The position numbers were made by a program, and so were the translations under genes. From JAAZCI01 sp046462535 (GTDB lineage: Bacteria > Pseudomonadota > Gammaproteobacteria > Cardiobacteriales > Wohlfahrtiimonadaceae): DNA of 64,000 bases. The notes below the pieces were generated by a model, which did not search any database, was not told where the DNA came from, and worked only from the letters and a program-made list of their open reading frames with translations. This document shows, piece after piece, positions 52,076 to 62,113 of the stretch. Every line of letters starts with the position of its first letter. Within the stretch, counting starts at the first letter, position 1. The stretch covers positions 186,001 through 250,000 of the forward strand of contig JBKGVF010000020.1 in the NCBI GenBank assembly GCA_046462535.1, written 5' to 3'.

Positions 52076-54132
52076 GCCCCCTCAATCGTTATATTATGGT
52101 GTGATAGGAGGGCGATAAAATCCTCCTCTGTCACCACTGGAACCCCTAAACGCTCCGCCTCAGTTAACTTACTTCCCGCTCGCTCCCCCGCTAGTAGATG
52201 GGTGGTTCGAGCCGAGACTGAGCCAGTTACGGTTGCGCCTAATTGATGAAGATAATCTCGCGCCTGATTCCGAGTAAAATGGCTCAAGGCACCCGTCAAT
52301 ACCCAACGTTCACCAGCAAGGGGTGCATCCACCTCCACTATAGATTCTCTCTCATATTGAGGCACAACTCCTGCCGCTAATAAGTTATCAATCAGCTGCT
52401 GATGGCGCTCTAACTGGAAGAAGCTCACAATATGAGCCGCTACTATAGGGCCGATATCCTCTAGCTGCTGTAACTCCTCTTCATTAGCATTCATTAAACC
52501 CGCTAAATCTGGATAGGCACTGGCTAAGGTTCTCGCCGTTGCCTCCCCTACTTCACGAATTCCCAACGCATAAATAAATCGAGCAAATGGGGGATTTTTA
52601 CTCGCCTCAATGTTAGCAAGCAGATTAGTAGCAGAGCGCTCTCCCATACGAGGGAGCTCAAGTAGACGCTCTTTTGTTAAATGGTAGAGATCAGAGATCT
52701 CATCAATCAGCCCCTCATGCAATAGAGTCTCTAACCAACGCGCCCCTAAACCTTCAATATCCATTGCTCCACGGGAGACAAAGTGTTTTAACCCCTCCAG
52801 TTTTTGCGCATCACAGGTTAAACCACCACTACAGCGTGCAATCGCCTCATTCTCTATACGGAGAATCGGCGATGCGCAGATAGGGCATTGGGTTGGAAAG
52901 TGAATCTTTTTACGAAGCGCCCCATCATTACGCGACTCTGTAACCACACGAGTTACCTTCGGAATGACATCGCCTGCACGATGCACCATTACCTCATCAC
53001 CAATTTCCACCCCTAAACGATCAATCTCATCGGCATTATGGAGGGTTGCATTAGCAACAATCACACCACCTACAGCGACGGGTTCAAGACGTGCTACCGG
53101 GGTAATTGCACCCGTACGCCCTACTTGAAAATCTACCCCTATTAGTCGAGTCCGTGCCTCCATTGCAGGAAATTTAAAAGCTACCGAAAAGCGAGGTGAA
53201 CGAGCAATAAACCCTAAACGCTGCTGAAGTGATAGATCATCTACCTTATAGACGACACCATCAATCTCATAAGGAAGCTGGTCACGTTGCTCTTTTAAAT
53301 GTTGATGGTAGGCATGTAGTGTCGTTTGATCTTCAATTCGCTCATTTAATGGTGAGACCGGTACGCCCCATGACTCGACTGCTTCTAACCATTGGCTATG
53401 ATGGGTAATAGGAAATTGCACCCCTTCATAGATCCCAACACCGTAACAGTAGAAACTTAAATGTCGCTCCGCTGCAATCTTTGAATCGAGCTGCCGAATT
53501 GAGCCAGCCGCTGCATTTCTAGGATTGGCAAAGAGTTTTAAACCTCGCTGCAATTGTCTCTGGTTGAGGGTTTCAAAGATCTCTTTCCGCATAAAGACTT
53601 CTCCACGAATCTCTAAGCGTTGAGGATAATCACCCTTTAGCTGATGGGGGAGACTACGAATCGTCTTAATATTTTCGGTCACATCTTCCCCTGTTACCCC
53701 ATCACCCCGTGTTGCTGCCTGTATTAGGCGTCCCTCCTCGTAGAGAATACTCACCGCTAAGCCATCTATTTTTGGCTCTGCATAGAGTGATAGCCTCTCT
53801 TTTAATCCTAACTCGCTCGTAAGTCGCGTGTAGAAATGGTCTAGCTCTTCCTCATTAAAGACATTACTTAGTGAGAGCATCGGTAATGAGTGCGTGACCT
53901 CCTCAAACTGCTGCAGCACCACCCCCCCTATCTTATTAGTAGGACTATCTGGCTCTCCATATTGGGGATACGCCTTCTCTAACTGCTGAAGCTCCCTAAA
54001 GAGGGCATCATACTCATGATCGGGAATCAATGTCTCATCTTCTACATGGTAAGCATAGTTATAATGATTAAGTACAGCCGTTAACTCTTTTATCCGTGCT
54101 TTAATCTCACTCTTTGATAAGGAACTCATCAC
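52072..54132 (-). CDS. ligA: NAD+-dependent DNA ligase
   Basis: Joins nicks in DNA replication and repair. The adenylation Lys is in AEPKIDGLAVS (about residue 115). The N-terminal Ia domain (DHEYDALFRELQQLE), the OB domain, the zinc finger (CPICASPIL and later CSGGLTCDAQ), helix-hairpin-helix repeats and a C-terminal BRCT domain (LAGERWVLTGALSHFTRNQA) are all present. 686 residues. Preceded by zipA, the classical zipA-ligA order, but a terminator lies between them. Its stop overlaps trmO. Confidence 0.97.
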   Translation of the reverse strand: MMSSLSKSEIKARIKELTAVLNHYNYAYHVEDETLIPDHEYDALFRELQQLEKAYPQYGEPDSPTNKIGGVVLQQFEEVTHSLPMLSLSNVFNEEELDHFYTRLTSELGLKERLSLYAEPKIDGLAVSILYEEGRLIQAATRGDGVTGEDVTENIKTIRSLPHQLKGDYPQRLEIRGEVFMRKEIFETLNQRQLQRGLKLFANPRNAAAGSIRQLDSKIAAERHLSFYCYGVGIYEGVQFPITHHSQWLEAVESWGVPVSPLNERIEDQTTLHAYHQHLKEQRDQLPYEIDGVVYKVDDLSLQQRLGFIARSPRFSVAFKFPAMEARTRLIGVDFQVGRTGAITPVARLEPVAVGGVIVANATLHNADEIDRLGVEIGDEVMVHRAGDVIPKVTRVVTESRNDGALRKKIHFPTQCPICASPILRIENEAIARCSGGLTCDAQKLEGLKHFVSRGAMDIEGLGARWLETLLHEGLIDEISDLYHLTKERLLELPRMGERSATNLLANIEASKNPPFARFIYALGIREVGEATARTLASAYPDLAGLMNANEEELQQLEDIGPIVAAHIVSFFQLERHQQLIDNLLAAGVVPQYERESIVEVDAPLAGERWVLTGALSHFTRNQARDYLHQLGATVTGSVSARTTHLLAGERAGSKLTEAERLGVPVVTEEDFIALLSHHNITIEGA

Positions 54133-54140
54133 ATCTCCTC

Positions 54141-54173
54141 AAATAAAAAAGTGCTAACAGATGCTAGCACTTT
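54141..54173 (-). terminator. Terminator between zipA and ligA
   Basis: On the minus strand AAAGTGCTA (54173-54165) pairs with TAGCACTTT (54156-54148) around an 8-nt loop, followed by TTTATTT. It would reduce read-through from zipA into ligA. Confidence 0.75.
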
Positions 54174-54195
54174 ATCTCACTCAATAACTAATTGA

Positions 54196-55170
54196 TTAGT
54201 AATACTCTGAAATTGCACGATCCCACTCTTCCGAATCTAATGTACTCTTCTCTTGGTAGAGCTTTGCTAGACTCTCTTTAGTGGCAATCTCACCATCCTC
54301 ATGATATAGCGTCCCCCCTAAGGTGCTTCCATAACGGGCGGCAATATCAATTAAATTACTAATCGTATCAATCTCTGGATCAGGGCCTGGAATATTGGCA
54401 AAAAAGAGTAGACCCGGTAACTCCATCTCCTCAATTCCATCAATCTTAAAACTGCCAGGATGGAGTAGATGCGCAATACTATAAGTGGTCTCATTGCCAT
54501 AATGGGTGGTGGTAACATGCTTAATAAAGCCCTCATCACACTGCATTAGCTGATGCTCTTCTGCCACCTCTAACACCTCATAGCCAAGATAGGGCTGCTC
54601 CTCAGGTGCCACTAAAATTAGCGCAACTGTCTCCACAGGATCGGGACGACGAATAATCCGCTCCCCCGTATCTGGATCAACAGCAAAACCATCATCATCC
54701 CTCTGCTGCTCCTCTTTACCCCCAAAGAGGCGCTTTACTCGACCGATAAAGCCTCCTGTCGCGGGTGATGACTTTTCAGCTACCTCTCTCTCTTCCGAAG
54801 CAGCATTCTCGATCTCAACGGCAGAGAACTCTTCGCTACTCTCTTGGGATAAAAGCTGAGGCTCATCTGGAGCTATAAAGGGATCATCCGCTGCCACAGC
54901 CGGCTCTTTCTCAATCGGATCTAATGCCTCCAGTCCCGCAAACAGCTCCTCCTCTCTAACCGAGGCCTCCAATACTTGCTCACCCCTCTCCCCCTCCTCT
55001 TTAAGTGAGGGTTCCTCCTCGTCGAGCTCAGAGAAGAATTCATTCAAATCCGGCTCAACCTTCTGCTCTGCTAACTCTTCAGCCTTAATGCGGCGCTCTA
55101 AGATAAACCAAATCACTGCTGTTGCAACAGCAATTCCCCCTAAAATGACATACCAAAAAAAAGTTACCAT
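54196..55170 (-). CDS. zipA: Cell division protein ZipA
   Basis: Inner-membrane protein that tethers FtsZ. N-terminal membrane segment (residues 4-22: FFWYVILGGIAVATAVIWFI), followed by a highly acidic, low-complexity region (about 30-170), then the C-terminal FtsZ-binding domain (about 180-320: VALILVAPEEQPYLGYEVLE, LHPGSFKIDGIEEMELPGLL). The linker is Glu-rich rather than the Pro/Gln-rich one of E. coli. 324 residues. It lies upstream of ligA as in other gammaproteobacteria. Confidence 0.88.
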   Translation of the reverse strand: MVTFFWYVILGGIAVATAVIWFILERRIKAEELAEQKVEPDLNEFFSELDEEEPSLKEEGERGEQVLEASVREEELFAGLEALDPIEKEPAVAADDPFIAPDEPQLLSQESSEEFSAVEIENAASEEREVAEKSSPATGGFIGRVKRLFGGKEEQQRDDDGFAVDPDTGERIIRRPDPVETVALILVAPEEQPYLGYEVLEVAEEHQLMQCDEGFIKHVTTTHYGNETTYSIAHLLHPGSFKIDGIEEMELPGLLFFANIPGPDPEIDTISNLIDIAARYGSTLGGTLYHEDGEIATKESLAKLYQEKSTLDSEEWDRAISEYY

Positions 55171-55245
55171 ACAATTTAATCCTATCTATAAAATAGCTGC
55201 TCACTACCCGGTACTAATGATTGATTCAGAGATCTTCTCGCCCCT

Positions 55246-56199
55246 CTACTTTGATCGTTCTCCCACAGCGGTTTTTGTATAACGATCGTAAAAGGTACGT
55301 CGCAATCCACTTCGATCAAATTGTGCCATAAAGAGGGTTCCAAAGAGGATCAGTGTCCCTAATCCTGGCAAGATCTGATCAATTAATCCTGTAACATTAA
55401 AAGCGATTGAGAGCAGAAGAATTCGCATAAATCCCTGCAGATAAGTAACCCTGCCCCCACCAGCACTATAGAGATGTAATCTAAAGAGTCGCTTACCTAA
55501 GCTCGCCGCGCCCCTTCCCCCTTCAAGAAGGGTGAAGTAGAGAATAGTAATGACCGATGTTGCGATCATCATCCGACTCATCTCTCTCTGTAGATCTAAG
55601 CTCTGAAATCGTTCGGGAAGCTCTCCACCAAAGTAATTACTCTGCTCCATATCGGTGACTAAATATTGGGTAAACTCAATGAAGAGTGGGTCAATAATCC
55701 CCATAGGGATTAGAAACAGTTGAATAATCAGGCTCGAGAGAAAAGCTAAGAGAATAAAATCGATCACCAACGCTAAAAAACGTTTAAAGAGTGAGGCAGG
55801 TTTAAAGAGCTCAACCTGCAATGAACTATTTTGACGGCGACTCTGCTCAATGAGCTCTATAAGCAGCTGCTTTGCCTCCTCTGGTGTCGTAGCCTTCTCT
55901 AATCGATTTAAGGTCTCCCGCTCCTCATCAGCAGCGCTCCGCTCTTCAACTTGAGGCTCCTCGCGAGTAGCGATTTCATGGATCTCTACCACCATCCCTA
56001 AAGAGTGGAAAAAGTGACGAATCTCCTCCGCCTCATCATATGTGGCCTCTGCTCTTAATATAACTGGCTCTCCAGAAAACCAAGAGGAGAAATTCTCTTG
56101 AGGACGCTCATACGCCTTAGATAGCGCTAAGATCGCCTCCTCCTGCGTATAGCCATCAACCATCGTTCCATGGAATTCAACTCGAAATCGTTCCTGCAC
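55246..56199 (-). CDS. RDD-family membrane protein with N-terminal cytosolic domain
   Basis: A 317-residue inner-membrane protein. The C-terminal RDD domain (about 140-310) has FKRFLALVIDFILLAFLSSL and the other RDD features SLGKRLFRLHLYS, with about four membrane segments. The N-terminal 90 residues look like a small alpha/beta domain (FRVEFHGTMVDGYTQEEAI, then VILRAEATYDEAEEIRHFF), similar in style to ferredoxin-like repeats; I do not recognise its family. A charged linker joins them. Function unknown. It is 60 nt after ubiX on the same strand. Confidence 0.7.
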   Translation of the reverse strand: MQERFRVEFHGTMVDGYTQEEAILALSKAYERPQENFSSWFSGEPVILRAEATYDEAEEIRHFFHSLGMVVEIHEIATREEPQVEERSAADEERETLNRLEKATTPEEAKQLLIELIEQSRRQNSSLQVELFKPASLFKRFLALVIDFILLAFLSSLIIQLFLIPMGIIDPLFIEFTQYLVTDMEQSNYFGGELPERFQSLDLQREMSRMMIATSVITILYFTLLEGGRGAASLGKRLFRLHLYSAGGGRVTYLQGFMRILLLSIAFNVTGLIDQILPGLGTLILFGTLFMAQFDRSGLRRTFYDRYTKTAVGERSK

Positions 56200-56258
56200 G
56201 TCTCTCCTCTACCTACTTATTTGACACCCTGATAAGAATGACTAAATTTAACACAGAA

Positions 56259-56882
56259 TTATTCGCCCCATCTTACCATTAAATTATGGGGGATGTTGAG
56301 CTGATCTAAAATACGCGCCACCATAAAGTCAACAATCGCCTCCACCGTTTTAGGTCGATGGTAGAATCCGGGATTAGCGGGCATGATCTGTGCTCCCATC
56401 TGACTTAGTGTTAACATATTTTGCAGATGAATCTGATTAAATGGAGTCTCCCTTACCACTAATATTAGTTGGCGCCGCTCCTTTAATACTACATCTGCGG
56501 CCCTCTCAATAAGATTATCTGACTGCCCTGTCGCCACAGCGGCTAATGTACCAACAGTGCAGGGGCAGATCACCATTTGATGTGCACAGTTCGATCCCGA
56601 TGCAAGCGGTGCTGTCCACTCATTCTCACCATAGATCGTAAGCATCGCGCCATCTGTCAATCCAAATAGCTCCATCAAGCGGCGTTTCTGCTCCCTCTTC
56701 TGATTGCCTAATGAGAGATCCATCTCCAGAGCAAGTACCACTAATGCTGCTTTTGAAATCAGGAGGTCTACGGGGTAACGATTAAGTGTTAAATACTCCA
56801 CAAGCCGCAAACCATATTGAATTCCAGAGGCGCCTGTTAACGCAACGGTGATACGCTTCTGCTCTCTTAAATCACTCACCAT
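56259..56882 (-). CDS. ubiX: Flavin prenyltransferase
   Basis: Makes prenylated FMN, the cofactor of the decarboxylase UbiD in ubiquinone synthesis. The FMN site VALTGASGIQYGLRLVEYL, the SNCAHQMVICPCTVGTLAAVATGQSDNL split region and RETPFNQIHLQNMLTLSQMG are all there. 207 residues. Its ATG directly abuts the hslO stop (TAGATG), with AAGGAG inside hslO, so translation is coupled. Confidence 0.95.
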   Translation of the reverse strand: MVSDLREQKRITVALTGASGIQYGLRLVEYLTLNRYPVDLLISKAALVVLALEMDLSLGNQKREQKRRLMELFGLTDGAMLTIYGENEWTAPLASGSNCAHQMVICPCTVGTLAAVATGQSDNLIERAADVVLKERRQLILVVRETPFNQIHLQNMLTLSQMGAQIMPANPGFYHRPKTVEAIVDFMVARILDQLNIPHNLMVRWGE

Positions 56883-57785
56883 CTAATGAATGGTCTCCTT
56901 AGATTTCTGAGCACGCTCCGCTTCTCGCTGCTCCATGGCATCGAAGTCAATTTCAGACTCATCAAATAGATATCGTTTGCCACAAAACTCACAATCAACA
57001 TAGAGGGCACCATCTCGTTCAGCAAGAATCTCACGCACCTCTTTAGACTCAAGCTGATAGAGCATCATTAACGAACGATCTTTAGAACAATTACACTCAT
57101 AATGAAAATGATCCGGATCAAAAAGACGAATCTGATCCTCTGAATAGAGACGATAGAGTAACTCCTCCGTCTCTAATGTTAAGAGCTCATCATCCTGTAA
57201 TGTCTCCGCCATCGTTGTTACTCGGTTAAAGGCATCTTCATCATGCATTTCGCCGGGTAATCGCTGCAGTAACATGCCCGCAACAGCTCTATCACTTGCC
57301 GCAAGATAGAGGCGTGTATCGAGCTGCTCGGAAGTTTCAAAGTAGTACTCAATCGCTTTTGCAATACTCTCTTCCTGAAGCGGGATCACCCCTTGATAAG
57401 GATGCTTAAAGGTAGGTGCATCAATCGTAATAACAATACGCCCAGCACCACAGAGCTCCTTTAATCCACTCAATCCATCAACATCATCAAACCGAGCAAC
57501 TGCTCGCATTCCTTTTAGATGATTGACTTGAACTACCATTAAGTTAAGTGCTCCTTCCGCCTCTAGCTGAACCGTTAAACGCCCCTCAATTTTAATGGTG
57601 GCCGCTAAGAGGGCTGTTGTTGCCAGCAGCTCTCCAAGCTGCTCCTGAACATTCTTCGGATAATTGCGACGCAATAAGAGCTCGCTCCAAATATTTTCTA
57701 TAAGTACACGCTCACCACGAATAGGATGCTCATCAAATATAAAGCGATCGAGCAGATCATACACTTCATCTTTTTTAGTCATCAT
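56883..57785 (-). CDS. hslO: Redox-activated chaperone Hsp33
   Basis: Holdase chaperone switched on by oxidative unfolding. The four zinc Cys are in YECNCSKDRS and DCEFCGKRYLF near the C-terminus. Earlier family segments include RMRAVARFDDVDGLSG and FKHPYQGVIPLQEESIA. I chose ATG 57785 (MMTKKDEVYDLLDRFIF), giving 300 residues, close to E. coli Hsp33 (292); the longer frame adds Arg/Met repeats from the TerC gene's 3' end. It overlaps the TerC gene by 11 nt. Confidence 0.92.
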   Translation of the reverse strand: MMTKKDEVYDLLDRFIFDEHPIRGERVLIENIWSELLLRRNYPKNVQEQLGELLATTALLAATIKIEGRLTVQLEAEGALNLMVVQVNHLKGMRAVARFDDVDGLSGLKELCGAGRIVITIDAPTFKHPYQGVIPLQEESIAKAIEYYFETSEQLDTRLYLAASDRAVAGMLLQRLPGEMHDEDAFNRVTTMAETLQDDELLTLETEELLYRLYSEDQIRLFDPDHFHYECNCSKDRSLMMLYQLESKEVREILAERDGALYVDCEFCGKRYLFDESEIDFDAMEQREAERAQKSKETIH

Positions 57786-59379
57786 TCTCTTCATCCTCAT
57801 TCTCATTCTCAATTCGTTTAACATTCACCATCACTACCCGCTTTGCATCAACATCAGTAATAGTAAATTGGTATCCTGACAACTCAAAATCCGCACCAAT
57901 ATCGGGTAAGCCATCAAACTCATCAACTAAAAAGCCCCCTAAGGAACTATAATCATTCTCTTCACTAACAAGACCACGAATATTAAGGGTCTGCTCCACA
58001 AGGAGTAAGTCACAGCCCCCTTCAATATTCCACTCCCCCTCACCCACCTTCTCAATGGAGAGCGTCTCATCTTCATCAGGGAACTCTCCTGCAATCGCTT
58101 CAAAAACATCAAGCAATGTAATGACGCCCTGCACACCACCAAAATCATCTGTCACAATCACCATAGGTGTTTTGGTATCACGAAAGATCTCCATCATCTT
58201 AAGAACACTGGTCGAGCGGTGTGAAAAGATAGCTGGACGCATACTCTGCTCTAAATCAAGAGCACCATGCTCAATTAAATCGGTCATAATATCTTTAGCA
58301 TTCGCCAGCCCTTTAATCTCATCGAGACTTCCCTCACAAACGGGAAAATGGTTATGAGGATTTGCTTCCAGCGAGGCAATAATCTTCTCGATAGGCTCAT
58401 TAATATTTACCCAGGAGATCTCATTTCGAGGAGTCATAATCGATCGAATCGTGCGGTTACCTAAAGTTAATACACCACTAACCATATTACGCTCCTCCTC
58501 ACCGAAGAGCTCAACAATCTCTTCCTCCTCTTCTCCCTCCTCACTCTCACTCTCCCGCTCTTCATAGAGCTGAGTACCTAAAAGACGGAGAACCATATTG
58601 GCAGTTCGCTCTCGGCGAGAAAATTGATTGAAACGCTTCTCTTGATTACGGTGAACCCATTGGTTGAGCATCTCTATAAAGATGGAGAATCCGATTGCCG
58701 CGTAGATATAGCCCTTAGGCACTTCAAAACCGAAGCCCTCAATGACTAACGTCAATCCAATCATCAACAGAAAGCTTAAGCAGAGTATCACCACTGTGGG
58801 ATGGCGATTAACAAAATCGGTCAGTGCTTTAGCGGCAAAGATCATTAACCCCATCGAGATGGTTACCGCCGTAATCATAACCCAAAGATGCTCTGCAATA
58901 CTGGTGGCAGTAATGACCGCATCAAAGGAGAAGACCGCATCTAACACAATAATCTGCATCACAATGGGCCAAAACTTAGCATACTCTTTCGGCTTATCAC
59001 CAAACTCGACACTTCCTTCGATCCGCTCATGAATCTCACGTGTGGCCTTCTGAATGAGAAAGAATCCCCCAAAAAGCATAATAATATCGCGGTAAGAGAA
59101 GCTAATCTCTTCGGTTAATGTAATAACTGGATCGGTCAATGTGATAAGCCAACTCATAATAGAGAGCAGCCCAATCCGCATTAAGAGCGCTAATGAGAGA
59201 CCTGTAACGCGCGCTTTCCCACGTTGGCTCGGCGGAAGTTTGTTTGATAGTATAGCGATAAAAATTAGGTTATCGATACCTAACACCACCTCTAAGAGAA
59301 GCAGTATTACCAATGAGATCCAGACCGATGGGTCTAAAAAAAGCGAGACCCAAGACGAGGGATCTTGCAAAACTTCCAT
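57775..59379 (-). CDS. TerC-family membrane protein with CBS pair and CorC_HlyC domain
   Basis: A 534-residue protein related to E. coli YoaE/YegH. The N-terminal TerC domain (about 10-235) has about seven helices with WISLVILLLLEVVLGIDNLI and LDAVFSFDAVITATSIAE. The cytosolic part has a Glu-rich linker, two CBS motifs (MVSGVLTLGNRTIRSIMTPR; TKTPMVIVTDDFGGVQGVIT) and a C-terminal transporter-associated domain ending in ITDVDAKRVVMVNVKRI. Possible metal-ion transport or homeostasis function; unproven. An AGAGGAA precedes the ATG. It leads the TerC-hslO-ubiX-RDD run. Confidence 0.88.
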   Translation of the reverse strand: MEVLQDPSSWVSLFLDPSVWISLVILLLLEVVLGIDNLIFIAILSNKLPPSQRGKARVTGLSLALLMRIGLLSIMSWLITLTDPVITLTEEISFSYRDIIMLFGGFFLIQKATREIHERIEGSVEFGDKPKEYAKFWPIVMQIIVLDAVFSFDAVITATSIAEHLWVMITAVTISMGLMIFAAKALTDFVNRHPTVVILCLSFLLMIGLTLVIEGFGFEVPKGYIYAAIGFSIFIEMLNQWVHRNQEKRFNQFSRRERTANMVLRLLGTQLYEERESESEEGEEEEEIVELFGEEERNMVSGVLTLGNRTIRSIMTPRNEISWVNINEPIEKIIASLEANPHNHFPVCEGSLDEIKGLANAKDIMTDLIEHGALDLEQSMRPAIFSHRSTSVLKMMEIFRDTKTPMVIVTDDFGGVQGVITLLDVFEAIAGEFPDEDETLSIEKVGEGEWNIEGGCDLLLVEQTLNIRGLVSEENDYSSLGGFLVDEFDGLPDIGADFELSGYQFTITDVDAKRVVMVNVKRIENENEDEENDD

Positions 59380-59497
59380 ATAGTTCCTCTAGTGAAATAA
59401 AGACGTATATAATAATATGCGAATCTAAATCATTCTACCCCAATTACTTATCCAAAAACATTACTATTCACCAAATCTGACGAGTTATTACCCATCT

Positions 59498-62107
59498 ATG
59501 AGTAAAGAGAAGAGAGAAACGCAAGAGCATACCCCTATGATGAAGCAGTATTGGAGCATCAAGAAGAACTATCCTTCAATGCTGCTCTTCTACCGATTAG
59601 GTGATTTTTATGAGCTGTTTTATGATGATGCAAAGCGCGCCTCTAAATTACTAGATATCACCTTAACGCAGCGTGGACGTTCCGCCGGTGAGCCTATCCC
59701 TATGGCGGGAATTCCCTACCATGCCGCCGAAGGGTATCTTGCTAAGCTTGTGGCCCTTGGGGAATCAATCGCTATCTGTGAACAGGTGGGAGAGGTCACT
59801 AACCGTGGCCCTGTAGAGCGGGATGTTGTACGCATCATCACCCCTGGAACATTGACGGATGATTACCTACTTGATGCTAAAGCAGAGAGCATCACTGCCG
59901 CTCTTATCTCAGGTGATGAAGGGTGGCAACTGGCCTGGATTAATCTCACCAGTGCACACTTCTCCCTTCTCCCCCCTCTGAAAAGTGATCAATTAATTGC
60001 CGAACTCCTACGAATCTCTCCAGCTGAAATTATCTATCCTGAAGAGGCGATTATTCCAGCTGCTTTCCGCACCTATGGCTCTTGGACACCATATCCTAGC
60101 TGGCACTTTGAACGGCAGCGAAATTTTGAGCTTCTCTGTGAACACTTTGGTACTGAGAGTCTTCGGGGCTTCTCTATTGAGCCTGATAATCAAGGTATCT
60201 CTGCTGCTGGCGCCCTATTAACTTATGCAAAGGAGACTCAACGGGATCCCCTTACCTATATCGATACCATTGTTATGGAATCACTCAATGATGCGGTTAT
60301 TTTAGATGTCACTACCCGCCGTAACCTTGAGATTGAACGAACATTATCGGGGGAGAAAGAGCATACCGTAAGAGCACTACTTGATCATTGTAATACGGCA
60401 ATGGGTTCTCGACTCCTCTCCCGTTGGCTAAATCGGCCACTTCGCAACCATACACAACTCAATGAGCGGCTCGATCTAATTGAAGCCTTCAGCTTTGAGA
60501 CAACCCCCCTCAGTGAGCTTCTAAAAAGCATTGGTGACCTCGAACGCTTAGTAACCCGCGTGCTTTTAGGGAATGCCCGTCCGCGCGACCTTGCCCAAAT
60601 TCGTACTATTTTACGACTAACCCCAAAAATACGTACCCTAGTATTGGAGCAAGAGAGCATTCTTGCCATTAATCCAACTTGGTTAAAGGGGCTCGTGCCA
60701 CTCCCTGAGCTTCTCACCCTCTTAGAGCGGGCCATTGTTGAGGAACCCCCTGTACTGATTCGTGATGGTGGTGTTATTGCTAAAGGGTATAACGATGAGT
60801 TTGATGAGCTTCTCACCCTAACCCAGGAGGGGGATAGCTATCTACTAGCATTAGAGGAGAAGGAGCGTCAACGCCTTAAGATTCCCACTCTTAAAGTAGG
60901 ATATAACCGTGTTCATGGTTACTACATTGAAGTCACCAAGCAGTATGCCGATGCAATGCCTGATGAGTATGTTCGTCGCCAAACCTTAAAGGAGGTGGAG
61001 CGTTATATTCATCCTGAGCTAAAAGCATTTGAAAATAAGATTCTCTCCGCCCGCGAGCGCGCCTTAGCACTTGAGAAATCTCTCTGGGAGCAGCTACTAA
61101 AAGAGGTGGCCCCCTATCAGGAAGCCTTAAGAGGGCTCAGTGATGCACTGGCTGCTATCGATCTCTTTATTACCCTTGCAGAGCTAAGCCAATCCCTTAA
61201 TTGGCAGCGCCCCAACTTTAGCGATGAAATTGGGATCTCCATCGTAGGGGGGCGACACCCCATTGTGGAAGCAGCCATTACCGAGCCCTTTATTGCTAAT
61301 GACTTAACCATCAATAGTGCCCAGAATCTCCTTATCGTAACCGGTCCTAATATGGGGGGGAAGTCCACCTATATGCGTCAGACTGCGCTCATTGTGCTCC
61401 TTGCCCATATCGGCTCATTCGTTCCGGCAGAGGCAGCTACCATCGGACCGATTGACCGAATCTTCACGCGGATTGGTGCCCAAGATGATTTAAGCTCTGG
61501 GCAATCCACCTTCATGGTGGAGATGACTGAAACCGCCACCATCTTAAATTATGCTACAAAAGAGAGCTTAGTCTTAATGGATGAGGTGGGGCGTGGCACC
61601 TCAACTCTCGATGGACTTGCTCTTGCCTGGAGTGCTGCACTCGATTTAGCAAATAATGCTCAAGCGATGACAATCTTTGCCACCCACTACTTTGAGATGA
61701 CCGAGCTAGAGCAACTCTATCCCAATATTAAAAACTTCCATCTTGATGCTGTCGAACATGGGGAGGAGATTATCTTTATGCATAAAGTGAAGAAGGGTGC
61801 CGCCTCAAAGAGCTACGGATTACAAGTAGCGGCATTAGCAGGGGTCCCTAAGCGGGTTATTCATGCAGCAAGAGAGAAACTCGGTGAATTAGAGGATAAC
61901 CTCGCACGTGTTACCCAACGCAGTGACGAATCACAACATCAAAAACAGCTCGAAGGGGACGAGGCTCAACAGCTCTCACTCTTTAATGAATCCCCTCCCT
62001 CCCCTATTGAGGAGGCGCTCAGAGCGCTTGATCCTAATGACTTAACCCCAAGAGAGGCACTCGCTCTTCTCTTTAACTGGCATGCTGAACTGACAAAGCA
62101 CGATTAA
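59498..62107 (+). CDS. mutS: DNA mismatch repair protein MutS
   Basis: Recognises mismatches and passes the signal to MutL. The mismatch-binding Phe-x-Glu is in LLFYRLGDFYELFYDDA. The ATPase has GPNMGGKSTYMRQTALIVLL (about 620), LMDEVGRGTSTLDGLALAW and ATHYFEMTEL. Length 869 with a C-terminal QQLSLF motif that resembles a beta-clamp-binding peptide. No clear Shine-Dalgarno precedes the ATG; the next Met (M14) is not better. Ends 6 nt from the convergent recO. Confidence 0.96.
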   Translation: MSKEKRETQEHTPMMKQYWSIKKNYPSMLLFYRLGDFYELFYDDAKRASKLLDITLTQRGRSAGEPIPMAGIPYHAAEGYLAKLVALGESIAICEQVGEVTNRGPVERDVVRIITPGTLTDDYLLDAKAESITAALISGDEGWQLAWINLTSAHFSLLPPLKSDQLIAELLRISPAEIIYPEEAIIPAAFRTYGSWTPYPSWHFERQRNFELLCEHFGTESLRGFSIEPDNQGISAAGALLTYAKETQRDPLTYIDTIVMESLNDAVILDVTTRRNLEIERTLSGEKEHTVRALLDHCNTAMGSRLLSRWLNRPLRNHTQLNERLDLIEAFSFETTPLSELLKSIGDLERLVTRVLLGNARPRDLAQIRTILRLTPKIRTLVLEQESILAINPTWLKGLVPLPELLTLLERAIVEEPPVLIRDGGVIAKGYNDEFDELLTLTQEGDSYLLALEEKERQRLKIPTLKVGYNRVHGYYIEVTKQYADAMPDEYVRRQTLKEVERYIHPELKAFENKILSARERALALEKSLWEQLLKEVAPYQEALRGLSDALAAIDLFITLAELSQSLNWQRPNFSDEIGISIVGGRHPIVEAAITEPFIANDLTINSAQNLLIVTGPNMGGKSTYMRQTALIVLLAHIGSFVPAEAATIGPIDRIFTRIGAQDDLSSGQSTFMVEMTETATILNYATKESLVLMDEVGRGTSTLDGLALAWSAALDLANNAQAMTIFATHYFEMTELEQLYPNIKNFHLDAVEHGEEIIFMHKVKKGAASKSYGLQVAALAGVPKRVIHAAREKLGELEDNLARVTQRSDESQHQKQLEGDEAQQLSLFNESPPSPIEEALRALDPNDLTPREALALLFNWHAELTKHD

Positions 62108-62113
62108 AGTAGA

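Noticed and set aside
60385..60816. 143-residue ORF antisense to mutS
   Set aside because: Ser/Arg-rich shadow of a long well-supported gene, no own ribosome site.
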